From: Kiritimatiellia bacterium
Lineage (GTDB): Bacteria > Verrucomicrobiota > Kiritimatiellia > RFP12 > UBA1067
Assembly: GCA_024405255.1 (NCBI GenBank)
Contig: JAKSOY010000008.1
Span: 1-50,427, forward strand
DNA: 50,427 bases
Direction of reading: 5' to 3'
Made by a program: the position numbers and the translations under genes. The notes under the pieces are model-generated. The model was not told where the DNA came from. It saw nothing but the letters and a program-made list of their open reading frames with translations, and did not search any database. Position 1 is the stretch's first letter. Each line of letters opens with the position of its first letter. Of this stretch, positions 15,270 through 23,301 are shown in pieces.

Positions 15270-16373
15270 TCAACGTATACTTTTTTCTTTTTTTGTTTTC
15301 AGGTCAATCACGGTCACTTCGCATCCGTTGTCCACGGCGCGCAACTTTTCGACGCGGTATTTGTTACCGCAGAGTTCGAATTCGCTGCCCTTCGACACGG
15401 TGAACTTCTGTTCTTTACCGCGCTTGTAGGTCAGTTCCGTCTCCTCTTCGATCGGATTCTCACGAACACCGCGAACGATCTTCATGATCTTCCCGTCTTT
15501 CACGCGCTTGATCGTGACGATGGATACATCGACAGGAACCTTCACGCCCTTAAGACCTGCGCGTTCGCGCAGTTCGGACTTTTCGTCGAAATTTTCAACC
15601 ACCCAACCAGTCGGGACTTTCTTGCCCTTGCCTGGATCGATGACGATTTCATCGCCCTTCACACAAAGGCACTTGCCCTTGCCGTCGTTCGCCCAAAAAG
15701 TCATACGATGGCCATTGCGAATCGGCATGTGCGAGTTGAAGTAGAACGGCAACGTCGTCTTCTTGAGCGGGGCCGACACAACAACCGAGTCGAGATAATC
15801 GGGATGGCTCTCTTTGTCCGTGGGATCCGTCTTCGCGAGGAATTCCTCAAGGTTGGTGAAACCGTCACCGTCGAGGTCCTTCTTGGCGTCGCTCGGATCA
15901 TTCGGATTGAGACCGAACTTGACTTCCCACTCGTTCGGCAGGCCGTCGTGATCGGCATCCGCCTCGATCTTCACGACATTCTGCTTCGCCTTGCAGTACG
16001 GGCACGTTTCGCTGTCGGCCGGAATCGGACGACCGCATGCCTTCTCCTTGGAGCTGGCATCGCCCTGCTGGCAGAATACGCGCGCTTCGCTCGCGAGGAA
16101 GCTCGCCTTCTTGGCGTCGACCTCTCCGAGTTTCGGCGGCGTCTTGGTACGGCGCATGGCCTTCTGGAGAAGGTCCATATTCGCCGGCTCTACGCCTTCA
16201 CGCGAAGGCTTCTGGGCCTTAAGGCTAGCTTCGTACGCATCGGCACCCGCCTCTGGCGAATCACCCAATGACATCGCGAAGAACACGCCAGCGACCGCCA
16301 GGGCTGCACATCCGGCAGCCGCTGCGAGCCAATCCCAATGCGCCGCAAAGAAATTTTGCTTGGAGGCGCTCAT
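15270..16373 (-). CDS. PilP-position inner-membrane protein with Cys cluster and calcium-type repeats (Amuc_1099-like)
   Basis: A 367-residue protein with one N-terminal membrane helix (residues about 14-34) and a large periplasmic part. It has a four-Cys cluster, FC-x10-CGRPIP...CPYC (about 100-131), resembling a zinc ribbon. Next come two Asp-rich repeats of the thrombospondin type 3/EF-hand kind, DADHDGLPNEWEVKFGLNP and DLDGDGFTNLEEFLAKTDP. The last 60 residues (FELCGNKYRVEKLRAVDNGCEVTVIDL) resemble the beta-rich PilP/GspC homology region that binds the secretin. Its ATG overlaps the stop of the preceding gene by one base (TAATG). Homology to Amuc_1099 is inferred from position and layout. 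Confidence 0.65.
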   Translation of the reverse strand: MSASKQNFFAAHWDWLAAAAGCAALAVAGVFFAMSLGDSPEAGADAYEASLKAQKPSREGVEPANMDLLQKAMRRTKTPPKLGEVDAKKASFLASEARVFCQQGDASSKEKACGRPIPADSETCPYCKAKQNVVKIEADADHDGLPNEWEVKFGLNPNDPSDAKKDLDGDGFTNLEEFLAKTDPTDKESHPDYLDSVVVSAPLKKTTLPFYFNSHMPIRNGHRMTFWANDGKGKCLCVKGDEIVIDPGKGKKVPTGWVVENFDEKSELRERAGLKGVKVPVDVSIVTIKRVKDGKIMKIVRGVRENPIEEETELTYKRGKEQKFTVSKGSEFELCGNKYRVEKLRAVDNGCEVTVIDLKTKKEKSIR

Positions 16374-17458
16374 TACTTATCCCCCTTCTTTTCCTCCGCC
16401 TTCTTCTCGGCGGGCTTCTGCTCCGGCGCCTTCTCATCGGCGGCCGGCTTGCCTTCCTCCGCGGGCTTCGCCTCAGCGGCCTGAGCCGCCTTGCCGAAAT
16501 CCCACACATCCAGCGTGAAGGTCACGGTAATCGGCTCATCGCCCTCAGGATCGGAGATGATGCGATTGGCGGCCGCAACGGCCTCCGGATTCTCCAACGC
16601 CTGCTGGGCAGCCGCACCGCGACCACGACGACGGACCTGCGTTTTCTGCGCGGCCGCGTCGGCCTTCGCCTTTTCCGCCGCCGTGAGACGTTCAACGATC
16701 ACGTCCGAGCTCGTCTTGAACGCGAAGTTGCGCACGACGGCAAACCGCGAACACGAGGTCAGCGCATTCAACGTCTTGACAACGGCCACAGGACGCGCCT
16801 CGATCTCGAACTGATAGGTCAGCTTCGAGCGCTTCGGTCCCTTGTCATCGTCCTTCTTCGCGTTTTTCTTCTTCGCCTGCGACGAGGAGGACTCGTCGTT
16901 CTCGGTCTTTTCGGCCTTCTCTTCAACGCGCACGATGCTCTTCACGCCAGAGACGCCCGCTTCCGCGAAGACATCCACCAAACTGCAGATCGTATCGAGC
17001 TGAATCGCGAGGCGCGGAACATCCTCCTCCTTCGGCAGCACGCCGCCTTCGCCCAGGTACTGTTCGAAACCGAAAAGGAACTTCGCATCGGCGATCTTGC
17101 CGCCAACACCACCCGGAAGGTCAAGCATGCGGCGCACTTCACCCTGCAGGCGCTGCTTGAAAATCGGCGGCGTTTCAAGCGGAAGGACCTTGTCTCCGCG
17201 CGACGCAAGCGTCAACGCCTGATCATACCAGGCCGCGTAGCTCGTCGCATTCGACTTGACCGACTCGATCGAGGCCTTCGACGGATAAACCGCCGCACTG
17301 TTGTAACGCGCATAGGTATCCGACTCAGACTGCAACTTCTCTTCGGCTTCACCCTTCTCGGACCAGGCCGAGTAGAGCAGCCATCCGAGCCCCAAGGCGC
17401 CCAGGACGAAGATGCCTCCGCCAACCGCGCCAATCATCTGCTGTTTCGACAGGCTCAT
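16373..17458 (-). CDS. Amuc_1100-like pilus-associated membrane protein (PilO position)
   Basis: A 361-residue protein starting at MSLSKQQMIGAVGGG, two bases after the pilM stop. One membrane helix spans residues about 9-28; the rest is periplasmic. The region YPSKASIESVKSNATSYAAWYDQAL...LETPPIFKQRLQ and the later GFEQYLG match the layout of Akkermansia Amuc_1100, as I recall that sequence: a PS..S segment, a TP..F motif, then a GF.xY segment. Two alpha/beta folds like PilN/PilO are expected. The C-terminus is a Lys/Ala/Glu/Pro-rich tail of about 50 residues (EEGKPAADEKAPEQKPAEKK). Amuc_1100 is known as a Toll-like receptor 2 agonist; whether this relative is one cannot be told. Upstream in-frame codons fall inside pilM and are rejected. 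Confidence 0.7.
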   Translation of the reverse strand: MSLSKQQMIGAVGGGIFVLGALGLGWLLYSAWSEKGEAEEKLQSESDTYARYNSAAVYPSKASIESVKSNATSYAAWYDQALTLASRGDKVLPLETPPIFKQRLQGEVRRMLDLPGGVGGKIADAKFLFGFEQYLGEGGVLPKEEDVPRLAIQLDTICSLVDVFAEAGVSGVKSIVRVEEKAEKTENDESSSSQAKKKNAKKDDDKGPKRSKLTYQFEIEARPVAVVKTLNALTSCSRFAVVRNFAFKTSSDVIVERLTAAEKAKADAAAQKTQVRRRGRGAAAQQALENPEAVAAANRIISDPEGDEPITVTFTLDVWDFGKAAQAAEAKPAEEGKPAADEKAPEQKPAEKKAEEKKGDK

Positions 17459-17459
17459 A

Positions 17460-19181
17460 TTACTTCGCCGCCTTTCTATTACGGCCCTTCGCGTCCTTCG
17501 CGCTCGGAGCAATCGATTGCGCTTCCTTCAGATCCATCTGGATCATAAATTCCGTGAGGCACTCCTTCACGTCCTTCTGCGCAACGATCTTCACCGACTC
17601 GGACACGAATTCATCGCTCTGCATCAACTTCGCCTTAACGATTTCGGCAGCCGTGGACTTCTTACCGCCCTTTTCAGCGGCCCAGCGCGCCTCTTCCTTC
17701 GTCATGGTATCGCGCCACCCGCGCACGGTCACCTTCACGGACGCCTTTGCATCGGGCTTATCCTTCGGCGCAGGCACATCCGCCCACTCCGTGATCCACA
17801 TGCCCGGCACGAGGCTGCTGCGCACATCCTGCAAGCGGCGCAGCGCAGCCGAACGACTCCCCAGCAACTGCTGGAACTCGTCGCACTTCGCACACACCTC
17901 GTCCGCCGTCTTCTGCTCGAGCTTGAGCTTCGACTCGAACGATCCCAGCGTCTGGTTCCGGCTTTCCACGCGCTCGAACTTCGCGTTGGCGACCGCCACG
18001 CCCCGATTCTGCTGCAACACGCCCACGCCCAGCGCGCCCAGGAACGCCAGGCCGCCCACCACGAGGAACGGAATGCGCTTGATGGCCCGCGCCTCGTTCA
18101 CGAGTTCCGGCGGCATGAGGTTGATCTTCAACCAGGCACCCTCATCGCCCCGCAGCGCAAGGCCCACGCTTTCGGTCAACGCAAACGCATCGGTCTCAAG
18201 CGCCGTCTGACCGATCTTGGAACCATACTTGATTCCTCCAAACGGATTGAGGAACTCGACCTCGACCTGCAGCGACTCCGTGAAGAACTGGTCCAGCTGC
18301 GGAAGACGCGCCGTACCGCCCGTCAGATAGAGGCGCATCGGCGCACTACCACCCTGCTGGGAACGATAGAAGTTCACCGAACGCAGGATTTCCGCATGCA
18401 GGCGCGTCAGCACCGTGCGGACGATCTTCGAGACGCGATCGGTGACTTCGTCTTCATCTTCCGTCACACCGCCCAATGCCACATAGCCGCGCTCGAGCTT
18501 GAGCTGTTCGGCTTCTTCGAACGTGCAACCGAACTGCTGCGCGATTTCCTTGGTGATCGTGTTGCCGGCCACCGTGATCGAACGGTTGTAGATCTTCTCG
18601 TCTTCGAGGATGATGAGGTTCGTCGTCTTCGAACCGACATCCAAAATCAAGGAGCAACCCGAAAGCTGCGGCTGCGCGAACTTGAGCGCATTGCAGACGG
18701 CGATCGGCGAGACATCCACCTTGATCGGTTTCAGTCCCGCACTCCGCACGGCATCGGTAACCGCCCGCACCGTCTCGAGCTTCGCAGCGACAATCAGCGT
18801 GGCCACATCGCCGTCAGGCGTGGTCCCCACAAACTGATGGTCGCTCACGATTTCGTCAATCGGGAACGGAACATTCTGCTCGATCTCATAGCGTACTTGC
18901 TGCTCAGCATCGCCAACGGCCGGAATCTTCGCGAAACGCGGGAAGACCATCTGGCCGCTGAGTGAAACGACGAGCGGACCCGGACGGATCCCCTTCTCGC
19001 GCATGATTTGTTGAAGGACGGTCGGCAATGAAACTCCGAGCGCGCTCGGGTCGTTGATGTCGACCATCGGCAGCTCTCCACTGCCATACGCCGTCAGCGT
19101 CAGGTTGTCTTTGCCCGAGAGATTGTACTCGGCCAAGACCGCCTTTGAAGCGCCGATGTTGAGTGTTAAGATTCGAGACAT
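17460..19181 (-). CDS. pilM: PilM-type actin-like ATPase fused to a PilN-like membrane domain (Amuc_1101-like)
   Basis: A 573-residue protein. Residues about 1-350 form the PilM/FtsA-like actin fold, with phosphate-binding LILDVGSKTTNLII, VAGNTITKEIAQQF and LYLTGGTARLPQL. A membrane helix lies near 367-385 (IPFLVVGGLAFLGALGVGVL), followed by a coiled-coil region and a PilN-like C-terminal domain, so PilM and PilN functions are joined in one chain. In type IV pili, PilM sits in the cytoplasm bound to PilN and links the motor to the PilO-PilP-PilQ channel. It lies 28 bases after the Amuc_1102-like gene and two bases before the Amuc_1100-like gene. Confidence 0.85.
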   Translation of the reverse strand: MSRILTLNIGASKAVLAEYNLSGKDNLTLTAYGSGELPMVDINDPSALGVSLPTVLQQIMREKGIRPGPLVVSLSGQMVFPRFAKIPAVGDAEQQVRYEIEQNVPFPIDEIVSDHQFVGTTPDGDVATLIVAAKLETVRAVTDAVRSAGLKPIKVDVSPIAVCNALKFAQPQLSGCSLILDVGSKTTNLIILEDEKIYNRSITVAGNTITKEIAQQFGCTFEEAEQLKLERGYVALGGVTEDEDEVTDRVSKIVRTVLTRLHAEILRSVNFYRSQQGGSAPMRLYLTGGTARLPQLDQFFTESLQVEVEFLNPFGGIKYGSKIGQTALETDAFALTESVGLALRGDEGAWLKINLMPPELVNEARAIKRIPFLVVGGLAFLGALGVGVLQQNRGVAVANAKFERVESRNQTLGSFESKLKLEQKTADEVCAKCDEFQQLLGSRSAALRRLQDVRSSLVPGMWITEWADVPAPKDKPDAKASVKVTVRGWRDTMTKEEARWAAEKGGKKSTAAEIVKAKLMQSDEFVSESVKIVAQKDVKECLTEFMIQMDLKEAQSIAPSAKDAKGRNRKAAK

Positions 19182-19209
19182 GTTGATTGCTCCACGCAGT
19201 CAGAGAAAA

Positions 19210-19938
19210 TTACTGGACAAGTTCGTAGTCCGCATTGTTAACGAGATAGAACGGCGTCTTCGAACGGTCGACGAGACCCTGACGACGCTCGACCTGATTG
19301 CGCTGCTCGCCGTCGGAACTCTTCTTCTGCCAGTTCATGAACTTGTCGTTCTCCCACCACTTGCCGTTCGCGCCGTTCGCCGCAGAGGCCGCGTTCTTGT
19401 CCATGTTCTCGGTGTGGTTCGCCAGCTCGTCACCGTCCTTGTTCGTGATGAGCAGCGTGATCGTGCAGGGTTCGCCAAAGCGCTCGAGGACGCTCGGCGG
19501 CAAGCAGACGCTCGCCATGTGGCTGCCCTTCTTGATGTCCACGTAACGCACCTGCGTCGTGTAGTAGGAATACGGCGCAGGAAGATTGCGCGGATCCTTT
19601 TCCTTGGCCTTCGTGGAGTCCAACAGCACATGCCACGTGAACGTCAGCTCGTCCTGCCACTTGGCCATCGTCGTATACTTCGATTCGAGCACAATCCACT
19701 GGCGCGGCTTGCCGCCAATCGCCGGCAGAAGCTTGCCGTTGGCCTGAAGGTTCGGCGCGCTCGCCAGACACGTGCCGCCCGGACGCGCCGGCACATCAAT
19801 GGTCACATAGGCGTCACGCCCCGTTGCAACGGCCTTGCCGCCATCGGCACCCACCGCACCACGACGACGCGACTGCGCAGAAACAGCGAACGCACACGCG
19901 AACGCAAGAACCACACAAACAATTGTCTTCAATTTCAT
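19210..19938 (-). CDS. Exported protein of the pilus block (Amuc_1102 position)
   Basis: A 242-residue protein with signal peptide MKLKTIVCVVLAFACAFAVSAQ, then an Arg/Gly-rich mature start (SRRRGAVGADGG) and a beta-rich region (TFTWHVLLD..., PYSYYTTQVRYVDIKKGSHMASVCL, CTITLLITN) that looks like an immunoglobulin-type sandwich. No type III or prepilin cleavage site is evident. It is the first gene of the pilus block, at the place of Amuc_1102 in Akkermansia, which also encodes a beta-sandwich exported protein. GAAGGAG upstream supports the start, and a promoter lies in the end of kdsD. Homology is inferred mostly from position. Confidence 0.55.
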   Translation of the reverse strand: MKLKTIVCVVLAFACAFAVSAQSRRRGAVGADGGKAVATGRDAYVTIDVPARPGGTCLASAPNLQANGKLLPAIGGKPRQWIVLESKYTTMAKWQDELTFTWHVLLDSTKAKEKDPRNLPAPYSYYTTQVRYVDIKKGSHMASVCLPPSVLERFGEPCTITLLITNKDGDELANHTENMDKNAASAANGANGKWWENDKFMNWQKKSSDGEQRNQVERRQGLVDRSKTPFYLVNNADYELVQ

Positions 19939-19969
19939 TTGTAATCTCCTTCGTGCTTTAGATGTTCAC

Positions 19970-19999
19970 ATTGTATCATAAAACCTTGACCTTAGGCAA
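19970..19999 (-). promoter_or_regulatory. Sigma-70-like promoter for the pilus block
   Basis: On the minus strand, TTGCCT (19999-19994), 18 bases, TACAAT (19975-19970). The -35 box lies inside the last codons of kdsD. Confidence 0.5.
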
Positions 20000-20971
20000 A
20001 TCCTGAATATCGACAAGACCGACCACGCACCCCTCTTCATCACACACGGGAAGGTCGTCGATACGTCGTTCCTCGAAGACTCGAAGAAGGTCCGCCGCAT
20101 ACGCATTCCCCTTTATATACTGGGGATTTCGCGTCATGTACGCCTCCACGGGTTCCGCCAGAATGTCGGTCGGAGAGACCGACGAACGCCCCGAAACAAT
20201 CCGACGAAAATCTCCATCGGTAAAAATGCCCAAGAGCCGCCCGCGGTCATCCGCGACGACGGCGCTGCCTCCCTGCGCCTTCGTCATCGCCAGCAACGTC
20301 GTCAATACCGTCGCCTGAGGCGACACCCGCGCAAGACGATCACCCGTGCGCATCACGTCCGAAACCTTGAGAATCAAGGCCCGCCCAATGGCACCGGCCG
20401 GGTGGTTCAAGGCATAGCTCTTCTTGTCAAAACGACGCGCCTCGATCATCGTCATCGCCAACGCATCGCCCATCGCCATCGTGGCCGTGGCCGAAGTTGT
20501 CGGCGCCATGCCGAACGGACACGCCTCGGGTCCACACGGAATCTCCAACACGATATCGGACAGATGCGCCAGAGACGATTCCTTCTTGCCCGTCAGCGCC
20601 ACGACCTTGAGTCCGTGGCGACGGATCGCCGGCACGAGACGCAGCAGCTCTTCACTCTCGCCGGAGAAGGACAGCGCCATCAGCACGTCACGCGCGGTCA
20701 CCATGCCCAGGTCTCCATGCATTGCCTGCACCGGATTGAGCACAATCGAACGGGTCCCCGTGGACGCGAAGATGGCACTCATCTTTTCCGCGACTTGAAG
20801 ACTCTTGCCGACACCCGTCACAACGACCAGCCCCCCCGCGTCAAGCGTGGAGAGCAGCAACTGAACTGTCGCCGTAAACGTTGCACCCACCGAATCGCGA
20901 GTCCGTTGAAGACCCGCGATTTCGATGTCGAAGACCTGCTTCGCACGTGCAATCTGTTCCTGTTCAGTCAT
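19976..20971 (-). CDS. kdsD: D-arabinose 5-phosphate isomerase (KpsF/GutQ family)
   Basis: A 331-residue enzyme of standard length. The SIS domain (about 1-200) has GVGKSLQVAEKMSAIFASTGT and ALSFSGESEELL; the C-terminal half carries two CBS domains (VMRTGDRLARV..., MTRNPQYIKG...). It converts ribulose 5-phosphate to arabinose 5-phosphate for KDO synthesis, so the organism makes a KDO-containing outer-membrane lipopolysaccharide. It follows pta by 46 bases and may share a transcript with ackA-pta. Confidence 0.93.
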   Translation of the reverse strand: MTEQEQIARAKQVFDIEIAGLQRTRDSVGATFTATVQLLLSTLDAGGLVVVTGVGKSLQVAEKMSAIFASTGTRSIVLNPVQAMHGDLGMVTARDVLMALSFSGESEELLRLVPAIRRHGLKVVALTGKKESSLAHLSDIVLEIPCGPEACPFGMAPTTSATATMAMGDALAMTMIEARRFDKKSYALNHPAGAIGRALILKVSDVMRTGDRLARVSPQATVLTTLLAMTKAQGGSAVVADDRGRLLGIFTDGDFRRIVSGRSSVSPTDILAEPVEAYMTRNPQYIKGNAYAADLLRVFEERRIDDLPVCDEEGCVVGLVDIQDLPKVKVL

Positions 20972-21017
20972 GACAAGCCAACCGACGTTCCGTATCCCCC
21001 CAGACTTGCTCGGTCGG

Positions 21018-22055
21018 TTACTTCGTTGCCGACTGCAACAGGGTCACACAGATGGTTCCGACAATGTCTTCCGCGCTGCAGCCGCGGCTGAGATCGTTCA
21101 TCGCCTTCGCAAGACCCTGGAGGTTCGGACCGATCGCGGTCGCACCGCCCAGGCGCTGCGCAATCTTGTAGCCGATGTTGCCCGCCTGGAGGTCCGGGAA
21201 CACGAACACGTTCGCATTGCCCTGAATCTCGCCACCCGGGTTCTTCAGCTGGCCGACCGCCGGAACGATCGCCGCATCGAACTGCATTTCGCCATCCATC
21301 TTGATGCCCTTTTCGGCAAAGACCGGCTTCGCGAGTTCGACCGCCTTCTGCACCTTTTCAACGAGATCGCCCGCCGCCGAGCCCTTCGTGGAGAAGCTCA
21401 GGAACGCCACACGCGGCTCGCAGCCCGTGAGATCACGATAGGTCTGCGCGCTGGAAAGACCGATGTCCACAAGCTGTTCAGCCGTGGGGTTGGGAATCAC
21501 CGCGCAGTCGCCGAACGCCAGCACGCTGTCGCCGCTCGCCGTCGGCTCCTTGAGATCCATAATGAAGCAGCTCGACGCCGTCTTGACGCCCTTCTGCGTG
21601 CCCAGCGTGTGGAACGCCGCACGAAGCATGTCACCCGTCGACGCGATCGAACCCGCCACAAGGCCGTTGACACGCCCCAGCTTGACCATCATGCCGCCAA
21701 AGTAGATGCGCTTCGTCCGCAGCGTCTTCTGCGCACCCGCCAAATCGATGATCTTCTGCTTTTCCGGCGGCTTGCGCGATTCCTTGGCGTTCCACGCTTC
21801 CAGGTAGGCCTGCTCGAGTTCGGCATCGCCCTGCGTGTAGTCGATCGTCTTGATCCCGCGCTCGGCGAGCGAAAGACCCGCCTTCGCCTCAGCCTCGGCA
21901 ATCTCCTGCTGCGTACCCAGCACGATCGGGGTGCAGATCTTGCGATCCACGCAACTGCAGGCCGCCGTGATCACACGTGCATCCATACCTTCCGGCAACA
22001 CGACTGTGCCGTTCAACTTCGCAGCACGTTCAATGATAGACTTGATAGCGTTCAT
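21018..22055 (-). CDS. pta: Phosphate acetyltransferase
   Basis: A 345-residue short-form Pta. It begins with VVLPEGMDARVITAA, and the family core is visible in GGMMVKLGRVNGLVAGSIASTGDMLRAAF, RVAFLSFSTKGSAAG and NVFVFPDLQAGNIGYKIAQRLGGA. It interconverts acetyl-CoA and acetyl phosphate. The N-terminal DRTGG regulatory part of long Pta proteins is absent. It lies 14 bases after ackA, forming the acetate fermentation pair that yields ATP. Confidence 0.95.
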   Translation of the reverse strand: MNAIKSIIERAAKLNGTVVLPEGMDARVITAACSCVDRKICTPIVLGTQQEIAEAEAKAGLSLAERGIKTIDYTQGDAELEQAYLEAWNAKESRKPPEKQKIIDLAGAQKTLRTKRIYFGGMMVKLGRVNGLVAGSIASTGDMLRAAFHTLGTQKGVKTASSCFIMDLKEPTASGDSVLAFGDCAVIPNPTAEQLVDIGLSSAQTYRDLTGCEPRVAFLSFSTKGSAAGDLVEKVQKAVELAKPVFAEKGIKMDGEMQFDAAIVPAVGQLKNPGGEIQGNANVFVFPDLQAGNIGYKIAQRLGGATAIGPNLQGLAKAMNDLSRGCSAEDIVGTICVTLLQSATK

Positions 22056-22069
22056 TTTTCTAGAATTCC

Positions 22070-23284
22070 TTACTTCGAAAGCACCTGCACCGTCTCACGC
22101 GCAATCATGAGCTCTTCGTTCGTCGGAATCACCACAACCGGGATCTTCGAGTCCTTCGTGGTGATGACGCCGCTCTTGCCGCCGCAGATCGACTTGTTCG
22201 CCTTCTTGTCGAGCTTGACGCCGAGCGCACCCAGACGCTTGATGATCTGCTCGCGCAGATCCGCCGCGTTCTCGCCGATGCCGCCGGCCATCACAATCGC
22301 ATCCGCACCGCCGATGAGCGTATTGTAGCCGCCGACAAAGAGCGCCGCACGATGGCCGAACGCCTCAAGCGCCTCGACCGCATCGATCTCGCCCTTCGCG
22401 GACTTCGCGACGACATCGCGCGTATCGCCGCCAAACGCGCCCGTCAGACCCTGGAAGCCAGACTCCTTGTTGAGCATCTTGTCCAGCTGCTCGAGCGTGT
22501 AGCCCTGCTTGCCGAGGAAGAAGAGCACGCCCGGATCGACCGTACCCGAACGCGTCCCCATCACGAGGCCGTCCAACGGCGTCAGACCCATCGTGGTATC
22601 CAGGCACTCGCCGCCCTTGACCGCCGCGATGGAGGACCCATTGCCGAGGTGGCAGGTCACGAGGTTGACCTTCTTCAGCGGCTTCTTGAGCCACGCGGCC
22701 GCCGCCTGCGTGATGAACTTGTGCGAGGTTCCGTGGAAGCCGTACTTGCGCAGACCGTACTTGCGCGCCACATCACGCGGCAGCGCATACTGATAGGCAC
22801 AGCCCGGCATCGTCTGGTGGAAAGCGGTATCGAACACGCCGACGTTCGGCACACCCTTCGCAGCCTTCTCGCACGCTTCGATACCCTGCAGATTGGCCGG
22901 ATTGTGAAGCGGCGCGAGCGGCACGCACTTCTGGATGAGCTTCTTCGCCGCCGCCGTGATCTTCGCCGGCGCGGAGAACTTGTCGCCACCGTGCACCACA
23001 CGATGCCCGATCGCGTCAAGCTCCTTCAGCGACTTGATGACGCCGATTTCCGCATCCGTCAGGACGGCCATCACCTGCTGGATGGCCTCCACGTGGTTCT
23101 TCATCTCAATCTCGCGGATCACCTTCTCACAGCCCGTCTTGGTATAGACGAGCCGCGAGCCATCAATCCCGATGCGTTCCACAAGACCCTTGCAGAGCAT
23201 CTTCTCGCCCTTCATGTCGAAGAGCTGGAACTTCAGCGACGACGAGCCGCAATTGACAACGAGAACCTTCTGAATCTCTTTCAT
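22070..23284 (-). CDS. ackA: Acetate kinase
   Basis: A 404-residue enzyme with the acetate kinase signatures VVNCGSSSLKFQLF (residues 9-22), GHRVVHGG, FDTAFHQTMP, RKYGFHGTSHKF, CHLGNGSSIAA and GGIGEN. It makes ATP and acetate from acetyl phosphate, supporting a fermentative life style. The ATG has GAGAAG upstream. Only 17 bases separate it from the stop of the 12-kb gene before it, and no terminator is seen between them, so read-through from that gene or an internal promoter must drive it. Confidence 0.96.
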   Translation of the reverse strand: MKEIQKVLVVNCGSSSLKFQLFDMKGEKMLCKGLVERIGIDGSRLVYTKTGCEKVIREIEMKNHVEAIQQVMAVLTDAEIGVIKSLKELDAIGHRVVHGGDKFSAPAKITAAAKKLIQKCVPLAPLHNPANLQGIEACEKAAKGVPNVGVFDTAFHQTMPGCAYQYALPRDVARKYGLRKYGFHGTSHKFITQAAAAWLKKPLKKVNLVTCHLGNGSSIAAVKGGECLDTTMGLTPLDGLVMGTRSGTVDPGVLFFLGKQGYTLEQLDKMLNKESGFQGLTGAFGGDTRDVVAKSAKGEIDAVEALEAFGHRAALFVGGYNTLIGGADAIVMAGGIGENAADLREQIIKRLGALGVKLDKKANKSICGGKSGVITTKDSKIPVVVIPTNEELMIARETVQVLSK

Positions 23285-23301
23285 TTAATACTTCTTCTCT
23301 C

